From Clostridiales bacterium Firm_09 (GTDB lineage Bacteria > Bacillota > Clostridia > Christensenellales > DTU072), in assembly GCA_001604065.1 (NCBI GenBank), contig LVAO01000011.1, positions 1 through 54,015 on the forward strand: a stretch of DNA of 54,015 bases. Direction: 5' to 3'. Within the stretch, counting starts at the first letter, position 1. Each line of letters begins with the position of its first letter. The notes below the pieces were generated by a model. It ran no database searches, had not been told where the DNA came from, and was given only the letters and a program-made list of their open reading frames with translations. Below are positions 1 to 7,839 of this stretch, piece by piece. Both the position numbers and the translations under genes were made by a program.

Positions 1-1
1 C

Positions 2-30
2 AAAGCGCTCATTTCTGGGCGCTTTTTGTT
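2..30 (+). terminator. Intrinsic terminator of an upstream gene
   Basis: A 9-bp stem (2-10 with 17-25, one T-G wobble) with loop ATTTCT is followed by a short T-rich run. It presumably ends a plus-strand gene that lies outside the window. Confidence 0.7.
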
Positions 31-168
31 TCGGGAGCCGATCTCTTGACCAACATGTTTGCCGTCCGACGGCATGATCGCATCTGAAGATGCAAATGCG
101 AAAATATGTGAAGTTTGTCCTTAAGGGACCACAGAGTTCGCAGAGATTGCCGCACAAGAAAAGACTGC

Positions 169-197
169 TTGACAACATTCGCATTTTTTGCTAATAT
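169..197 (+). promoter_or_regulatory. Sigma-A promoter of the matrix-protein operon
   Basis: TTGACA (169-174), a 17-nt spacer, then TAATAT (192-197). A TATAAT also lies at 195-200 but would need a 20-nt spacer. The predicted start near 204 falls just upstream of the riboswitch aptamer, which supports the assignment. Confidence 0.75.
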
Positions 198-218
198 AAT
201 AATGCAAACATCAATAAT

Positions 219-285
219 AAAGGTAAAACTATCGTGAGATAGTGTCACAAAGCTATAGGGTCTCGCCGAGACAGCCAGTTGCCAT
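219..285 (+). ncRNA. Class I cyclic-di-GMP riboswitch (GEMM-I)
   Basis: The aptamer is recognisable from its helices and conserved segments. P1 pairs GGTAA (222-226) with TTGCC (279-283). A hairpin has a GTGA GNRA tetraloop (stem 228-233/238-243). The conserved CAAAGC, TATAGGGTCT and AGACAGCCAGTTGCC segments of clostridial GEMM-I elements follow, including a short hairpin (260-264/268-272). The position where most family members read ACGCAAAGC reads TCACAAAGC, a deviation at a conserved site. GEMM-I aptamers bind the bacterial second messenger c-di-GMP. I could not identify a clear expression platform: the hairpin at 309-327 lacks a U tract, so control may be translational. It stands alone upstream of the SipW-type surface genes. 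Confidence 0.85.
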
Positions 286-308
286 TTCCCCTATGTTAAA
301 GGGTCCGT

Positions 309-327
309 CCTTTTTGAAATAAAAAGG
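309..327 (+). other. Leader hairpin and SD downstream of the riboswitch
   Basis: A perfect 7-bp stem (CCTTTTT/AAAAAGG, 5-nt loop) sits between the aptamer and a strong Shine-Dalgarno AAGGAGGT at 331-338. With no U tract it is not a standard terminator. The codon best spaced for that SD is TTG at 343, which opens only an 8-codon frame. The next ATG (357) is 19 nt away. The arrangement suggests a regulated leader, but its mechanism cannot be read from sequence alone. Confidence 0.4.
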
Positions 328-356
328 TTCAAGGAGGTATTGTTGCATCCTATACA

Positions 357-566
357 ATGGCATGTATAAAAAAGGCTGAAACAATGGGCGAAAATAAATT
401 CTTTTTCATATTCATCATCGCGATTGTACCGTTGCAAAGACTCCCGGTTCTTATCGGTGTCTTTTTTATTGCGTGCAGAATGACCTGCGCCATTCATATG
501 ATTCCGAATAATCCGGTTTTAACGCTCGCGGAGAAGCTTTCATACAGGGAATGTGCATGCGTATGA
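357..566 (+). CDS. Possible small hydrophobic protein (69 aa), unknown
   Basis: A 69-codon frame lies between the riboswitch and the first matrix gene. Residues about 13-41 are strongly hydrophobic, suggesting one membrane segment, and there are three cysteines. Its stop codon overlaps the downstream start region; in fact an ATGA overlap exists with the alternative downstream start at 563, the usual sign of translational coupling. Against it, the nearest strong SD (331-338) is 19 nt from the ATG. Another start at 384 has only a weak SD. I do not recognise the family. It may be a genuine small protein of the operon or just part of a long leader. Confidence 0.35.
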   Translation: MACIKKAETMGENKFFFIFIIAIVPLQRLPVLIGVFFIACRMTCAIHMIPNNPVLTLAEKLSYRECACV

Positions 567-1255
567 ATCGGAGTTCAGAAAAATTCATCGCCAGTCTTGT
601 TATGGCCATCGTTGCGGGCGTAGTCTGTCTTGCGACCTGTGCCGCGTATCTTTTTGCCTGGTTTTCTTCCGGTCCCGCAAAAAGCAATATCGAGGTTGAT
701 ACCAGAGAAGAAAGAAATCTGGATATTTTTTTGAGTACCGATGGCCAGATCTGGAGTGATGAGCTTTATGATATCCTGTTTGATGATATCTTCTGCGGCA
801 GTCTGAACCGGAAGATATTGTATGTGAAATGCGTCAATAATGACACAAAAGACCTTCTGGTTTCGCTCTTTTTCTGGCCGCCGGACGGTGTGAACGGAGC
901 CGAAGTTCCATACATAAGCGACAATCTGTATTATTATCTGGGTTCACAGCTCCAGATTTCTGATATCCGGGCCACCACAGAAGGCCAGACAATCGATCTG
1001 ACGGAATATGCCGTCGGAAAGGATAAGTATCTTGTTGCAACCAGTTCTCAAGGAGTCCTCAAAGGGCAGGCAAACAGCGTTGATGCTGCCATCGAATCGA
1101 TTCCACGTCTGGATCTGTTGACGAATCTGACGCTTCCCGTTGGCACTACAACGATTATTGAGATCGAAATTACCTTTGTCGACAACGGGACCAATCAGAA
1201 CATATTTCTGAATTCAGAAAACTATGTATGCATCCGGAAGCTGACATTAAGATAG
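557..1255 (+). CDS. Secreted protein with SipW/TasA-type signal peptide
   Basis: About 232 aa, first large gene of the c-di-GMP riboswitch operon. The N-terminus has charged residues and a long hydrophobic stretch ending in the AxLFAWFSSG type motif, like the AxAYFSD motif of substrates of the signal peptidase SipW (TasA, TapA, camelysin). The rest is a beta-rich, Asp/Asn-rich extracellular-looking domain with no anchor motif that I can see. The start at 557 was chosen because an AGGGA SD lies 6 nt upstream; 551 and 563 are alternatives. By family analogy it would be exported and join a surface or biofilm structure. The next gene follows after 17 nt. The family of the mature domain was not recognised. 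Confidence 0.75.
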   Translation: MRMNRSSEKFIASLVMAIVAGVVCLATCAAYLFAWFSSGPAKSNIEVDTREERNLDIFLSTDGQIWSDELYDILFDDIFCGSLNRKILYVKCVNNDTKDLLVSLFFWPPDGVNGAEVPYISDNLYYYLGSQLQISDIRATTEGQTIDLTEYAVGKDKYLVATSSQGVLKGQANSVDAAIESIPRLDLLTNLTLPVGTTTIIEIEITFVDNGTNQNIFLNSENYVCIRKLTLR

Positions 1256-1272
1256 AAGGAGAAAGGAAGAAT

Positions 1273-2004
1273 ATGAAAACATCCTCTTCAAAGCTTACTC
1301 TTTTTCTCTCCTTGCTGCTGCTTGCCGCTGTTTTCGCGCTTACAGCCGGAACAGTATACGCCTGGTTTTCCACATCGCGTTTTGTCTCGGACAATACCTT
1401 TACTACGGGTCAGTTGGATACGTCTTTGGTGCTGTATTATTGGAATAAAGAATCTTCGGACGAAAACAAATGGACCATCGTACCCTCTACAGGTATGAGC
1501 AGCTCATTTTATCCTTATTTCGGCTCATTGGACAACATGATCGAAATGCCTGAAGATTGCAATGTTTTTCTTAAAATGAAAGTCCATGATCCCCTATGCG
1601 CCAATTATTATTATAACGTTATGGTTGATGAAATCATCATTCATGTATACCGTTTTATCAATCAGACCTATACGCCGGTGACGGATAACGCCCTCGACTA
1701 TTATTCTGCCGAAGTACCTCAATCCTGCATTCAGAATTATTTCTGCCACTCCGCTGCCGACAATCTGACACCATCCGCACTTTCCTCCTATCTGCCATCA
1801 ACGGGAGATACGATTGACACTCCCGGCCAGTCATTCTCGGACGGCGTATACATCGGCAACGGAGAATGGATTTATATAAAATTAGAACTCCGTTATGAAG
1901 AATTCATGAATATCATCCGGAGAGTACCTGCAGAATACATGCCATACAGCATCGAATTCGTATTAAATCTGAACAGCGAAACAAGGACGGCAGACAATGA
2001 ATAG
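1273..2004 (+). CDS. TasA/camelysin-like secreted matrix protein
   Basis: 243 aa, second of three SipW-type proteins. The start at 1273 is set by a strong purine-rich SD (AGAAGGAGAAAGGAAG) directly upstream; an earlier in-frame ATG at 1228 lies inside the previous gene. Residues about 5-30 form the signal segment, ending in GTVYAWFSTS, then NTFTTGQLD, which matches the NTFTAGTLDL block after the SipW cleavage site in TasA and camelysin proteins. Size is close to TasA (about 260 aa). TasA proteins are exported and assemble into extracellular fibres of the biofilm matrix. The sequence after the signal is diverged, so fibre formation is inferred. The stop overlaps the next start by 8 nt. Confidence 0.8.
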   Translation: MKTSSSKLTLFLSLLLLAAVFALTAGTVYAWFSTSRFVSDNTFTTGQLDTSLVLYYWNKESSDENKWTIVPSTGMSSSFYPYFGSLDNMIEMPEDCNVFLKMKVHDPLCANYYYNVMVDEIIIHVYRFINQTYTPVTDNALDYYSAEVPQSCIQNYFCHSAADNLTPSALSSYLPSTGDTIDTPGQSFSDGVYIGNGEWIYIKLELRYEEFMNIIRRVPAEYMPYSIEFVLNLNSETRTADNE

Positions 2005-5000
2005 ATTATCAGAAAATCATCTAATCGGACGAAATCTTATTCTGTTTGCCATCGGTCTGTTTTGCATCATGATGCTGTTCATGAAACCGGCAGCCGCCTA
2101 TTTTTCGGATACCGCCCAGGATACAGCCGGCGCAGTCGTTGATGTCGACAACCTGTTCGGCCACCTTACCAATCCCCCCAATCCGACCGCGCCATGGGGA
2201 ACCGAAGGCAATCCTTTTCTTATTTACGAAAACAGGCATCTGCTCAACCTGTATTCCCTCCAGAACCAAAAGGACATCACCGCTATCAACGAAAATACCG
2301 TGTTTCAGGTCTCAACCCCCGAAGGCAATCCCTGCTATGTCGGCGGCAGTTCGATCAACGATTTATTGGAGATACCCTCGATAGGAAGTGAAGATTTCCC
2401 CTTCATCAGTACCATTCGCGGCGTAACAACCAGCAATCCCGTCTTTTATGCCACTCTTCCGGGCAACCAGATTTCCGACACTTCCACCCTCGGCAACCTC
2501 CGCGTCCTTGCATATGAAGGACAGATTGACATCGGCCTGTTCGGCAATGTCGGACGTCCCGACCCCAACGACCCGGACGGCACCAATGAAGAAATCGTTA
2601 CGACAGGCTACATCGGCAATCTTCTGCTGAGCAACATTCAGATATCATCGGATACAACGGGCGCCGTCCCGAAACCGGAGCATACGGATTATTTTTCTAC
2701 GACAGAAGATTTGGAGTCCAACCATGTCGGCATCCTTGCCGGGCACGCGCAGTACTGCAGAATAGAGAATATCAGTGTGCATTACACCACGACAATCGTT
2801 TCGGGCAAGCCTGTCGCAGCGCTCAATGCGTTCGAAATCCTTGCAGACCAGCCCACAACCCAATATACAACGGCGGGCGGCATTCTGGGTTTTTATAAAC
2901 AAATCATGGTGGCCGAATCCACTTTGCCGGTAAATTACAATGGTGTCAACACCTCGGGCGGACTGTACAGCGGTTTTGGACTAGGTATTCTGTATTCGGA
3001 AGATATCTGGGAGTATATGGAAGAAATCTATGGCGCGCCCATGACGAACAGCAGCTACGGATTACAGCAGACACAGGAACTCAACAACCTTTATGCCGAC
3101 ACGGTAATCCTGGACGGACTGGAAAAAACGTATTTCAAGATCGGTGTATTTACTTTTGTACACTCCCGGCAGTCGTTGAGCGAGGACAGAATCGCCAAGC
3201 TTTGGGAAGTTCAGGACAGCAATTTATGGAGCATTTCCAGCACCGGCACCTACAACACGCCTTCTTCCCAGACTCTGTACACCAACGGAAAAAAATATCT
3301 CTGTACAGAACTGAACGCAAGCAATCTGACCGCCGCATCCGGATATTACACTCCTTCCACCAGCGTATTCGGCACCAATTATACCGCATACAGGTTTATG
3401 GTTGTATATGAAAAGGATGGAATCCAGTATGCCCTCATGAAATACGGCGAAACCGTAGCCGCCCAAAAAATCGATACTTCAAATTTTATCATACCCGAAG
3501 ACCAGCTAGTCTATTATACGTTCCGAGTGGGCACCACAAGAAGCGTAATCGGCACGACTCCGGATGGTCTGACCAGATATTCCTATGGTTCATACGCTCC
3601 TTTACGGCTGAACGGAAGCGGTTACACATCTTATAATCTGCAATATCTGTGTTACGGACAAACGATAACCAATTCTTCCGGACTGATTGTAGAAGAAGAG
3701 CGTCCGCTGCGCATATATGATACCCTGAGTTATATGTATTCTTCCTCTTCGACGAACTTTCCCGAAGGCGTAAGATTGTATAAATACTCAAGCAACTATA
3801 CATTTTATATGCGAAGGTCTTATTCAAGCTCTTCCACGCTTTCAAATTATCTGCAGTTCACGGTCGGCAGGGGCTACATCACAACGACGTCTTCTTCAAG
3901 CGCCACCTATGTCAAGATTTATGCCGTCAAAGTCGCTCCCGAAACCAATCCTTCGGGAGGCGGAACCGATTTTGATTATGCTAAGGAAATCTACACTCCC
4001 ACCTCGGCGACATCGGTGACCTATGATATGAGCCAGAATGTCCTTTTCTACAGCGGAACCTATAATTCGGATACTCCAAGCTTAAAATACCGGTATCAGC
4101 TCAAATCATTGGAGTCGCTCAACTGGCCGAACAACAAGGACTTTCCCATCGATTCTGTAGACTCTGTGTTAAAAATGGCCGACCCAAGTTCATTTTATTA
4201 TCTGAACAATACCTTTTATGGGATATTGCGCAATATACCGATGCCGGATAACAAAGTATTGTATGCGCCGCGCGCCAGCGTCGCCTTTACGGTAAACGGA
4301 ACAGGCATCGCAAACGATATGGCCCGAATCAACGTCATCGTTGCGACGGACCCGTCCCAATTGGTCGATCAGATGATTGAAGTCAGTTATTTCAATACCA
4401 ATACAAGCGGAGTACCCTCGGAAAACAGAATCATTTACGAAAGCGCAACCTTTGTTTTGCCGCCTGTGCCGGGTTCTCCGGTTTCGGGGGGATTGACCTC
4501 ACGCACCACTCCGATCATGGTATCGACCGACGGAGGTTCCAGTTACATAACCGCTTATCCCAATCTGAATACCCTTCTCATCGCCTATACGGTTTCTGTG
4601 CCCTGCACCACTTCAAGAAGTTATTTTCTCTATTCTGCCAAAGGCTCCGCAAACTTCGTTTATTGCTCCGTCGAAAAGACAGCGTCCAATCTGAGCAACC
4701 CGAAGCATAAAAATGATGCTTTCTTTGAAGTCCCCAACGGTATCGACTATGTGTTTGATATCGAGAGCGGCTCCGACAGAAAGATCGTCACCATAAATGA
4801 CAGCGCCTATGTACAATCCCTGATCCTGCCGTCTTTCGGAATCGTCAATACGTCCTCTACGGATACTTCTCTTGTCATTGTCAATGCAAGGAATTTTACC
4901 TACAGCATCCTTCGTGTCTATGACACGACAGAATCAAATTACAAATTGTATATCGATATCATTGCCCCGGGAGAAAGCCCGCCGAATACTTACCAGGAAA

Positions 5001-5134
5001 TCATCGAACAGATGAACTTCAATTTTTATGACGCAACGTATTATGACACGACCCTGGGACTACGAGTCTTTTCGGATATTGTCATCATGACAATCAACAA
5101 CGTCGAAGTAGACTGGAACACGATTTATACGTAG
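1997..5134 (+). CDS. Large secreted adhesin-like protein, SipW-type signal
   Basis: 1045 aa, last and largest gene of the operon, overlapping the previous one by 8 nt with an AAGGAC SD. The N-terminal hydrophobic segment ends in PAAAYFSDTAQDTAG, a clear SipW-type motif. Next comes a GTEGNPFLIYENRHLLNLY block, and later stretches such as VGILAGHAQYCRIENISV resemble GLUG-type repeat modules of cell-surface adhesins. Residues about 550-680 are very rich in Ser, Tyr and Thr. There is no LPxTG sorting signal and no C-terminal membrane anchor, so it may be held by the other matrix proteins. It probably acts outside the cell in adhesion or matrix formation. No enzymatic motif was seen. Confidence 0.75.
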   Translation: MNRLSENHLIGRNLILFAIGLFCIMMLFMKPAAAYFSDTAQDTAGAVVDVDNLFGHLTNPPNPTAPWGTEGNPFLIYENRHLLNLYSLQNQKDITAINENTVFQVSTPEGNPCYVGGSSINDLLEIPSIGSEDFPFISTIRGVTTSNPVFYATLPGNQISDTSTLGNLRVLAYEGQIDIGLFGNVGRPDPNDPDGTNEEIVTTGYIGNLLLSNIQISSDTTGAVPKPEHTDYFSTTEDLESNHVGILAGHAQYCRIENISVHYTTTIVSGKPVAALNAFEILADQPTTQYTTAGGILGFYKQIMVAESTLPVNYNGVNTSGGLYSGFGLGILYSEDIWEYMEEIYGAPMTNSSYGLQQTQELNNLYADTVILDGLEKTYFKIGVFTFVHSRQSLSEDRIAKLWEVQDSNLWSISSTGTYNTPSSQTLYTNGKKYLCTELNASNLTAASGYYTPSTSVFGTNYTAYRFMVVYEKDGIQYALMKYGETVAAQKIDTSNFIIPEDQLVYYTFRVGTTRSVIGTTPDGLTRYSYGSYAPLRLNGSGYTSYNLQYLCYGQTITNSSGLIVEEERPLRIYDTLSYMYSSSSTNFPEGVRLYKYSSNYTFYMRRSYSSSSTLSNYLQFTVGRGYITTTSSSSATYVKIYAVKVAPETNPSGGGTDFDYAKEIYTPTSATSVTYDMSQNVLFYSGTYNSDTPSLKYRYQLKSLESLNWPNNKDFPIDSVDSVLKMADPSSFYYLNNTFYGILRNIPMPDNKVLYAPRASVAFTVNGTGIANDMARINVIVATDPSQLVDQMIEVSYFNTNTSGVPSENRIIYESATFVLPPVPGSPVSGGLTSRTTPIMVSTDGGSSYITAYPNLNTLLIAYTVSVPCTTSRSYFLYSAKGSANFVYCSVEKTASNLSNPKHKNDAFFEVPNGIDYVFDIESGSDRKIVTINDSAYVQSLILPSFGIVNTSSTDTSLVIVNARNFTYSILRVYDTTESNYKLYIDIIAPGESPPNTYQEIIEQMNFNFYDATYYDTTLGLRVFSDIVIMTINNVEVDWNTIYT

Positions 5135-5230
5135 AATGATAGTGCCTCAGACTACGCCTCTGCGGACCTTGTAAGTTGCGAAGGCCGACAAGAGCGACAG
5201 TCTGTCGAATCATGAAGTTGTCTTAGTTAA

Positions 5231-5268
5231 AAGAGCACAGGCTGTCGGCCTGTGCTCTTCAATTTTTT
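5231..5268 (+). terminator. Intrinsic terminator of the matrix operon
   Basis: A strong GC-rich stem (GAGCACAGGC with GCCTGTGCTC, 5-nt loop) is followed by a T run at 5263-5268. It lies about 100 nt after the stop of the 1045-aa protein gene. The sequence between (5149-5220) can form a nested stem (CAGACT...AGTCTG outside CTTGT...ACAAG) of unknown role. Confidence 0.85.
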
Positions 5269-5382
5269 CGGCTTTTTTCTAAAAACGCTTGCATCATTAT
5301 CCCGGCGCTTTGCCGGTTCTTCCTGCAATCGCTTTTTGCATTCCTTTTTATCCCGCAGATAATTTCATTTCTTATCATGATA

Positions 5383-5391
5383 TGGTAGAAT
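5383..5391 (+). promoter_or_regulatory. Extended -10 promoter before tautomerase gene
   Basis: TGGTAGAAT is an extended -10 element 32 nt before the start codon. No good -35 hexamer is present at the correct spacing. Confidence 0.5.
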
Positions 5392-5422
5392 AGAGAAAAT
5401 CACAATAACGGAGGAAATAGAT

Positions 5423-5659
5423 ATGCCGCATATTGCCATCAAAATGCTCAAAGGGAGAACCGAGGAACAGAAAAAGAAAGCCGCCGAGGCGGTCTCGGAA
5501 GCCCTGAGAATTTCCCTGGGCGTACCACAAGCGTATATCTCTGTTTCTGTCGAGGATTACACCGCCGCGGAATGGCAGAAGGTGTTTCGGGACGAAGTGA
5601 CGGGAAAGTCCTCTGACCTCTACGTCAAACCCGATTACGACCCGAAGAGCCTGCTGTAA
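5423..5659 (+). CDS. 4-oxalocrotonate tautomerase family protein
   Basis: 78 aa. It starts with MPHIAIKM and continues with a long amphipathic helix (EEQKKKAAEAVSEAL), the fold signature of the 4-oxalocrotonate tautomerase superfamily. Proline 2, which becomes the N-terminus after Met removal, is the catalytic base in this family. Members isomerise keto/enol forms of small 2-oxoacids; the real substrate of short clostridial members is generally unknown. The SD GGAGGA precedes the start. The next gene begins 1 nt after the stop, so the two are co-transcribed. Length is slightly greater than the 62-aa classical enzymes and typical of the PptA-like group. Confidence 0.85.
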   Translation: MPHIAIKMLKGRTEEQKKKAAEAVSEALRISLGVPQAYISVSVEDYTAAEWQKVFRDEVTGKSSDLYVKPDYDPKSLL

Positions 5660-5660
5660 T

Positions 5661-6629
5661 ATGGAAAGTATCCCGGCGCAAAACATTGACAGAAGAATCG
5701 GCGCTTCGTATGCAAAGCTTGCCGCAGAAAGGGCACTGAAGAGCACAGCGCTGAATGCCTCTTATCTGGGAGGAGGCTCCTTCGGCATGGCGTACAAGGT
5801 TGAACTGGAAGGCAAGCCTTACGTTGCGGTCGTCAAATTATGCAAATCTGAAGGAATGTGCGAAGAAGAAGCGCTCGGTTTGCGGACCTTGAAAAAAAAT
5901 ACCTCCATGCATATTCCTGAGGTTTATTTTACCCGCCTTGCGGATGCCGATATTCCGGCAGACTGCCTGTGCATGGAATTCATTGAGGGTGTCAATGCCC
6001 TAAAACCGTCTTTTTTATTTTATCCCAAAAGAAAAAAACAAGCCTTCGCGAATTCCGTTATCGATTCTATGCTTGAATATCATACCTGCACCAACGCAAA
6101 ATTCGGCCCGCTTGTCCATCCCGTTTACGACACATGGATGGATTTCTATCGCCCCTTTGCCAAAGACGTGTTCTTTACCGCGCAAAAATTGCGCGGCGAA
6201 AAGAAGCTGGACAGCTTTATTGCGGATACTATGGAAGCGGCTTGGGCAAAATTTGACGCCATATTTGCCGAGCCTGTGCTGCGCCCAGCGCTTCTTCACG
6301 GCGATCTGAATGTGATGAATATTATGGTCGAACAAAAATCCTTTACCCCGGTTGCATTTATCGATCCTTTGAATGCAATGTACGGCGACAGGGAGTTCGA
6401 TCTGTTCCAGCTCAACAATCTGACTGGCAAGGCTTACGGTTTATATGATTTATACAAATCAAAATATCCCGTCAGCAAGAATTGCGACATCAAATGCGCC
6501 TTTTATGGCTTATGGAATGAAATTTCCGTCTTTATCAAAACGGGAAAAATGTTCAAACTTATCCTGTATCCCCTTGTCAGAAACATGCTTCTGCAGCTTG
6601 CTTCTCCAAACAGCATCACGATTCCTTGA
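5661..6629 (+). CDS. Fructosamine kinase / aminoglycoside phosphotransferase-like
   Basis: 322 aa kinase-like fold. A nucleotide-binding loop YLGGGSFGMAYKV (about residues 35-47) precedes the catalytic LLHGDLNVMNIM block and the metal-binding FIDPLNAMYGDREFDL block. The last two match the HGDLWSGN and IDPAxYYGDRExDL pattern of fructosamine-3-kinases more closely than antibiotic kinases. Fructosamine kinases phosphorylate sugar groups on glycated amines so that they can be removed. Length is a little above the usual 290 aa. It is preceded at 1 nt by the tautomerase gene. The promoter of the B12 operon overlaps its stop codon. The substrate is not shown by sequence. Confidence 0.75.
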   Translation: MESIPAQNIDRRIGASYAKLAAERALKSTALNASYLGGGSFGMAYKVELEGKPYVAVVKLCKSEGMCEEEALGLRTLKKNTSMHIPEVYFTRLADADIPADCLCMEFIEGVNALKPSFLFYPKRKKQAFANSVIDSMLEYHTCTNAKFGPLVHPVYDTWMDFYRPFAKDVFFTAQKLRGEKKLDSFIADTMEAAWAKFDAIFAEPVLRPALLHGDLNVMNIMVEQKSFTPVAFIDPLNAMYGDREFDLFQLNNLTGKAYGLYDLYKSKYPVSKNCDIKCAFYGLWNEISVFIKTGKMFKLILYPLVRNMLLQLASPNSITIP

Positions 6630-6654
6630 CATATCGCATTTTTTCTGTTATGAT
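6626..6654 (+). promoter_or_regulatory. Sigma-A promoter of the B12 uptake operon
   Basis: TTGACA (6626-6631), a 17-nt spacer, TATGAT (6649-6654). The -35 overlaps the stop codon of the upstream kinase gene. The expected start near 6661 is just before the riboswitch. Confidence 0.8.
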
Positions 6655-6660
6655 TCTCTT

Positions 6661-6835
6661 GTCCCAGAAAGAGGGAAGACCGGTGCAAGTCCGGCGCAAC
6701 CACCATTACCGTAATCGGCAGGCAACTGCCCTAAGTCGGGTCGCTCATCGGGGACAACATGGCATACTCGCTTCTGGGCAAGGAGAGGCGGCGGCCAAAC
6801 CGAGATTGCGTCTGTATAAGCCGCTTCGTTTTGGA
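6661..6835 (+). ncRNA. Cobalamin riboswitch
   Basis: Conserved pieces of the cobalamin (RF00174-type) aptamer are visible in order: GAGGGAAGACCGGTGCAAG TCCGGCGCAACC, then ATTACCGTAAT, then a weaker B12-box-like AAGTCGGGTC...GGGG at about 6734-6753. A later GAGGCGGC (6784-6791) can pair with GCCGCTTC (6820-6827), a possible antiterminator or anti-sequester arm. A strong terminator follows at 6839-6876, so ligand binding likely stops transcription. The genes downstream encode transcobalamin-like proteins and an ECF transporter, which fits a B12-repressed uptake operon. Exact 3' boundary is uncertain. Confidence 0.8.
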
Positions 6836-6838
6836 TTT

Positions 6839-6876
6839 CCCGGCACCCTTTGCAAGAAGAGGGTGCCGGGTTTTTT
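6839..6876 (+). terminator. Riboswitch-controlled intrinsic terminator
   Basis: A perfect 11-bp stem (6839-6849 with 6860-6870) with a 10-nt loop and TTTTTT at 6871-6876. Placed between the cobalamin aptamer and the first gene, it is the evident expression platform of the riboswitch. Confidence 0.9.
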
Positions 6877-6906
6877 ATTCGCAACACTTCCAACGGAGGA
6901 AATCCA

Positions 6907-7821
6907 ATGAAAAAAAACAAATATCTGCTGATTCTCATGATCGCAACCTTTACTGCAGCCGCGCTTCTCTTGACTGCCTGTGCAGAACCTGCGCCCGAAG
7001 CAAAAAGCTATACCGTCATTTTTCAAACAAACGGAGGCAGCGAAGTCGCTCCTGTCCTGGTCGCAGAAGGTACTACCCTCAGCGTGCCTGCCGCGCCGGC
7101 CAAACCGAACGCTGCTTTTGAAGGATGGTACAAGGATGCCGCGCTCACGCAGGCGTGGAACTTTTTAACGGATACCGTTACGGCCGATGTTACCCTTTTT
7201 GCAAAATGGGTGGATGCAGCCTATGTCATCATTGCCGATGCAGAAGGCTCCCTCGTTCTTGTCCGGCAGCCGGTCGGACTGTCTGACAGAAATTCCAACG
7301 GAAGCTTTTCGATTGACGAAGTCCTTTTCAGCGCGCACGAGAGCTATTATCCGGGAGGCGCCGAAGCCGGATACGCGACTTCTTCAACGCAGTGGGGCCT
7401 CGGCATTACCAAGCTGTGGGGCGATGTGAGCGGAAATTACGGATATTATGTGAACAACCGCATGGCATGGTCGCTTGATGATGAAGTTGCGGCGGGAGAC
7501 TGCCTGTATGCCTATGTGATATCCGATGCTGTATACTGGTCTGATGCCTATTCTTATTTCAATACGAATACCGCCGAAGTCTCTGCGGGAGAAAATATTT
7601 CCCTCAGGCTTACGTATATCGGATTTGATTCGGATTGGAATCCAACGCCCCTTCCTGCCGAAGGCGCAACGATAACCATAAACGGCGCATCCTCTTCCTA
7701 CGCAACCGACGCCCAAGGCGAAGTCGTGCTGACCTTTACGGAAGCGGGAAACTATATCATCAGCGCCCGGTCGGACACCCTAGTGTTGGTTCCGCCGGTA
7801 TGCATCGTTAAGGTAACCTGA
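6907..7821 (+). CDS. DUF4430-like lipoprotein with InlB B-repeat, B12 operon
   Basis: 304 aa. The start at 6907 follows a CGGAGGA SD and comes after the terminator; the frame is open further upstream but that part lies inside the terminator. Residues 1-26 are a lipoprotein signal peptide with lipobox LTAC. Residues about 34-100 form an InlB B-repeat (VIFQTNGGSEV...FEGWYKD...LFAKW). A DUF4430-like domain follows (YGYYVNNRMAW...DEVAAGDCLYAY), then an Ig-like domain. DUF4430 is related to the C-terminal domain of animal transcobalamin. As first gene under a cobalamin riboswitch with an ECF transporter downstream, it is probably a surface cobalamin-binding protein; binding itself is inferred. Confidence 0.8.
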   Translation: MKKNKYLLILMIATFTAAALLLTACAEPAPEAKSYTVIFQTNGGSEVAPVLVAEGTTLSVPAAPAKPNAAFEGWYKDAALTQAWNFLTDTVTADVTLFAKWVDAAYVIIADAEGSLVLVRQPVGLSDRNSNGSFSIDEVLFSAHESYYPGGAEAGYATSSTQWGLGITKLWGDVSGNYGYYVNNRMAWSLDDEVAAGDCLYAYVISDAVYWSDAYSYFNTNTAEVSAGENISLRLTYIGFDSDWNPTPLPAEGATITINGASSSYATDAQGEVVLTFTEAGNYIISARSDTLVLVPPVCIVKVT

Positions 7822-7839
7822 ACGATAAAGCAGATCGCA

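Noticed and set aside
9-248. 79-aa minus-strand frame at the left end
   Set aside because: It covers a terminator, a promoter and the riboswitch of the opposite strand.
309-327. Riboswitch terminator after the c-di-GMP aptamer
   Set aside because: The hairpin is AT-rich with no following U tract, so it was listed only as a leader hairpin.
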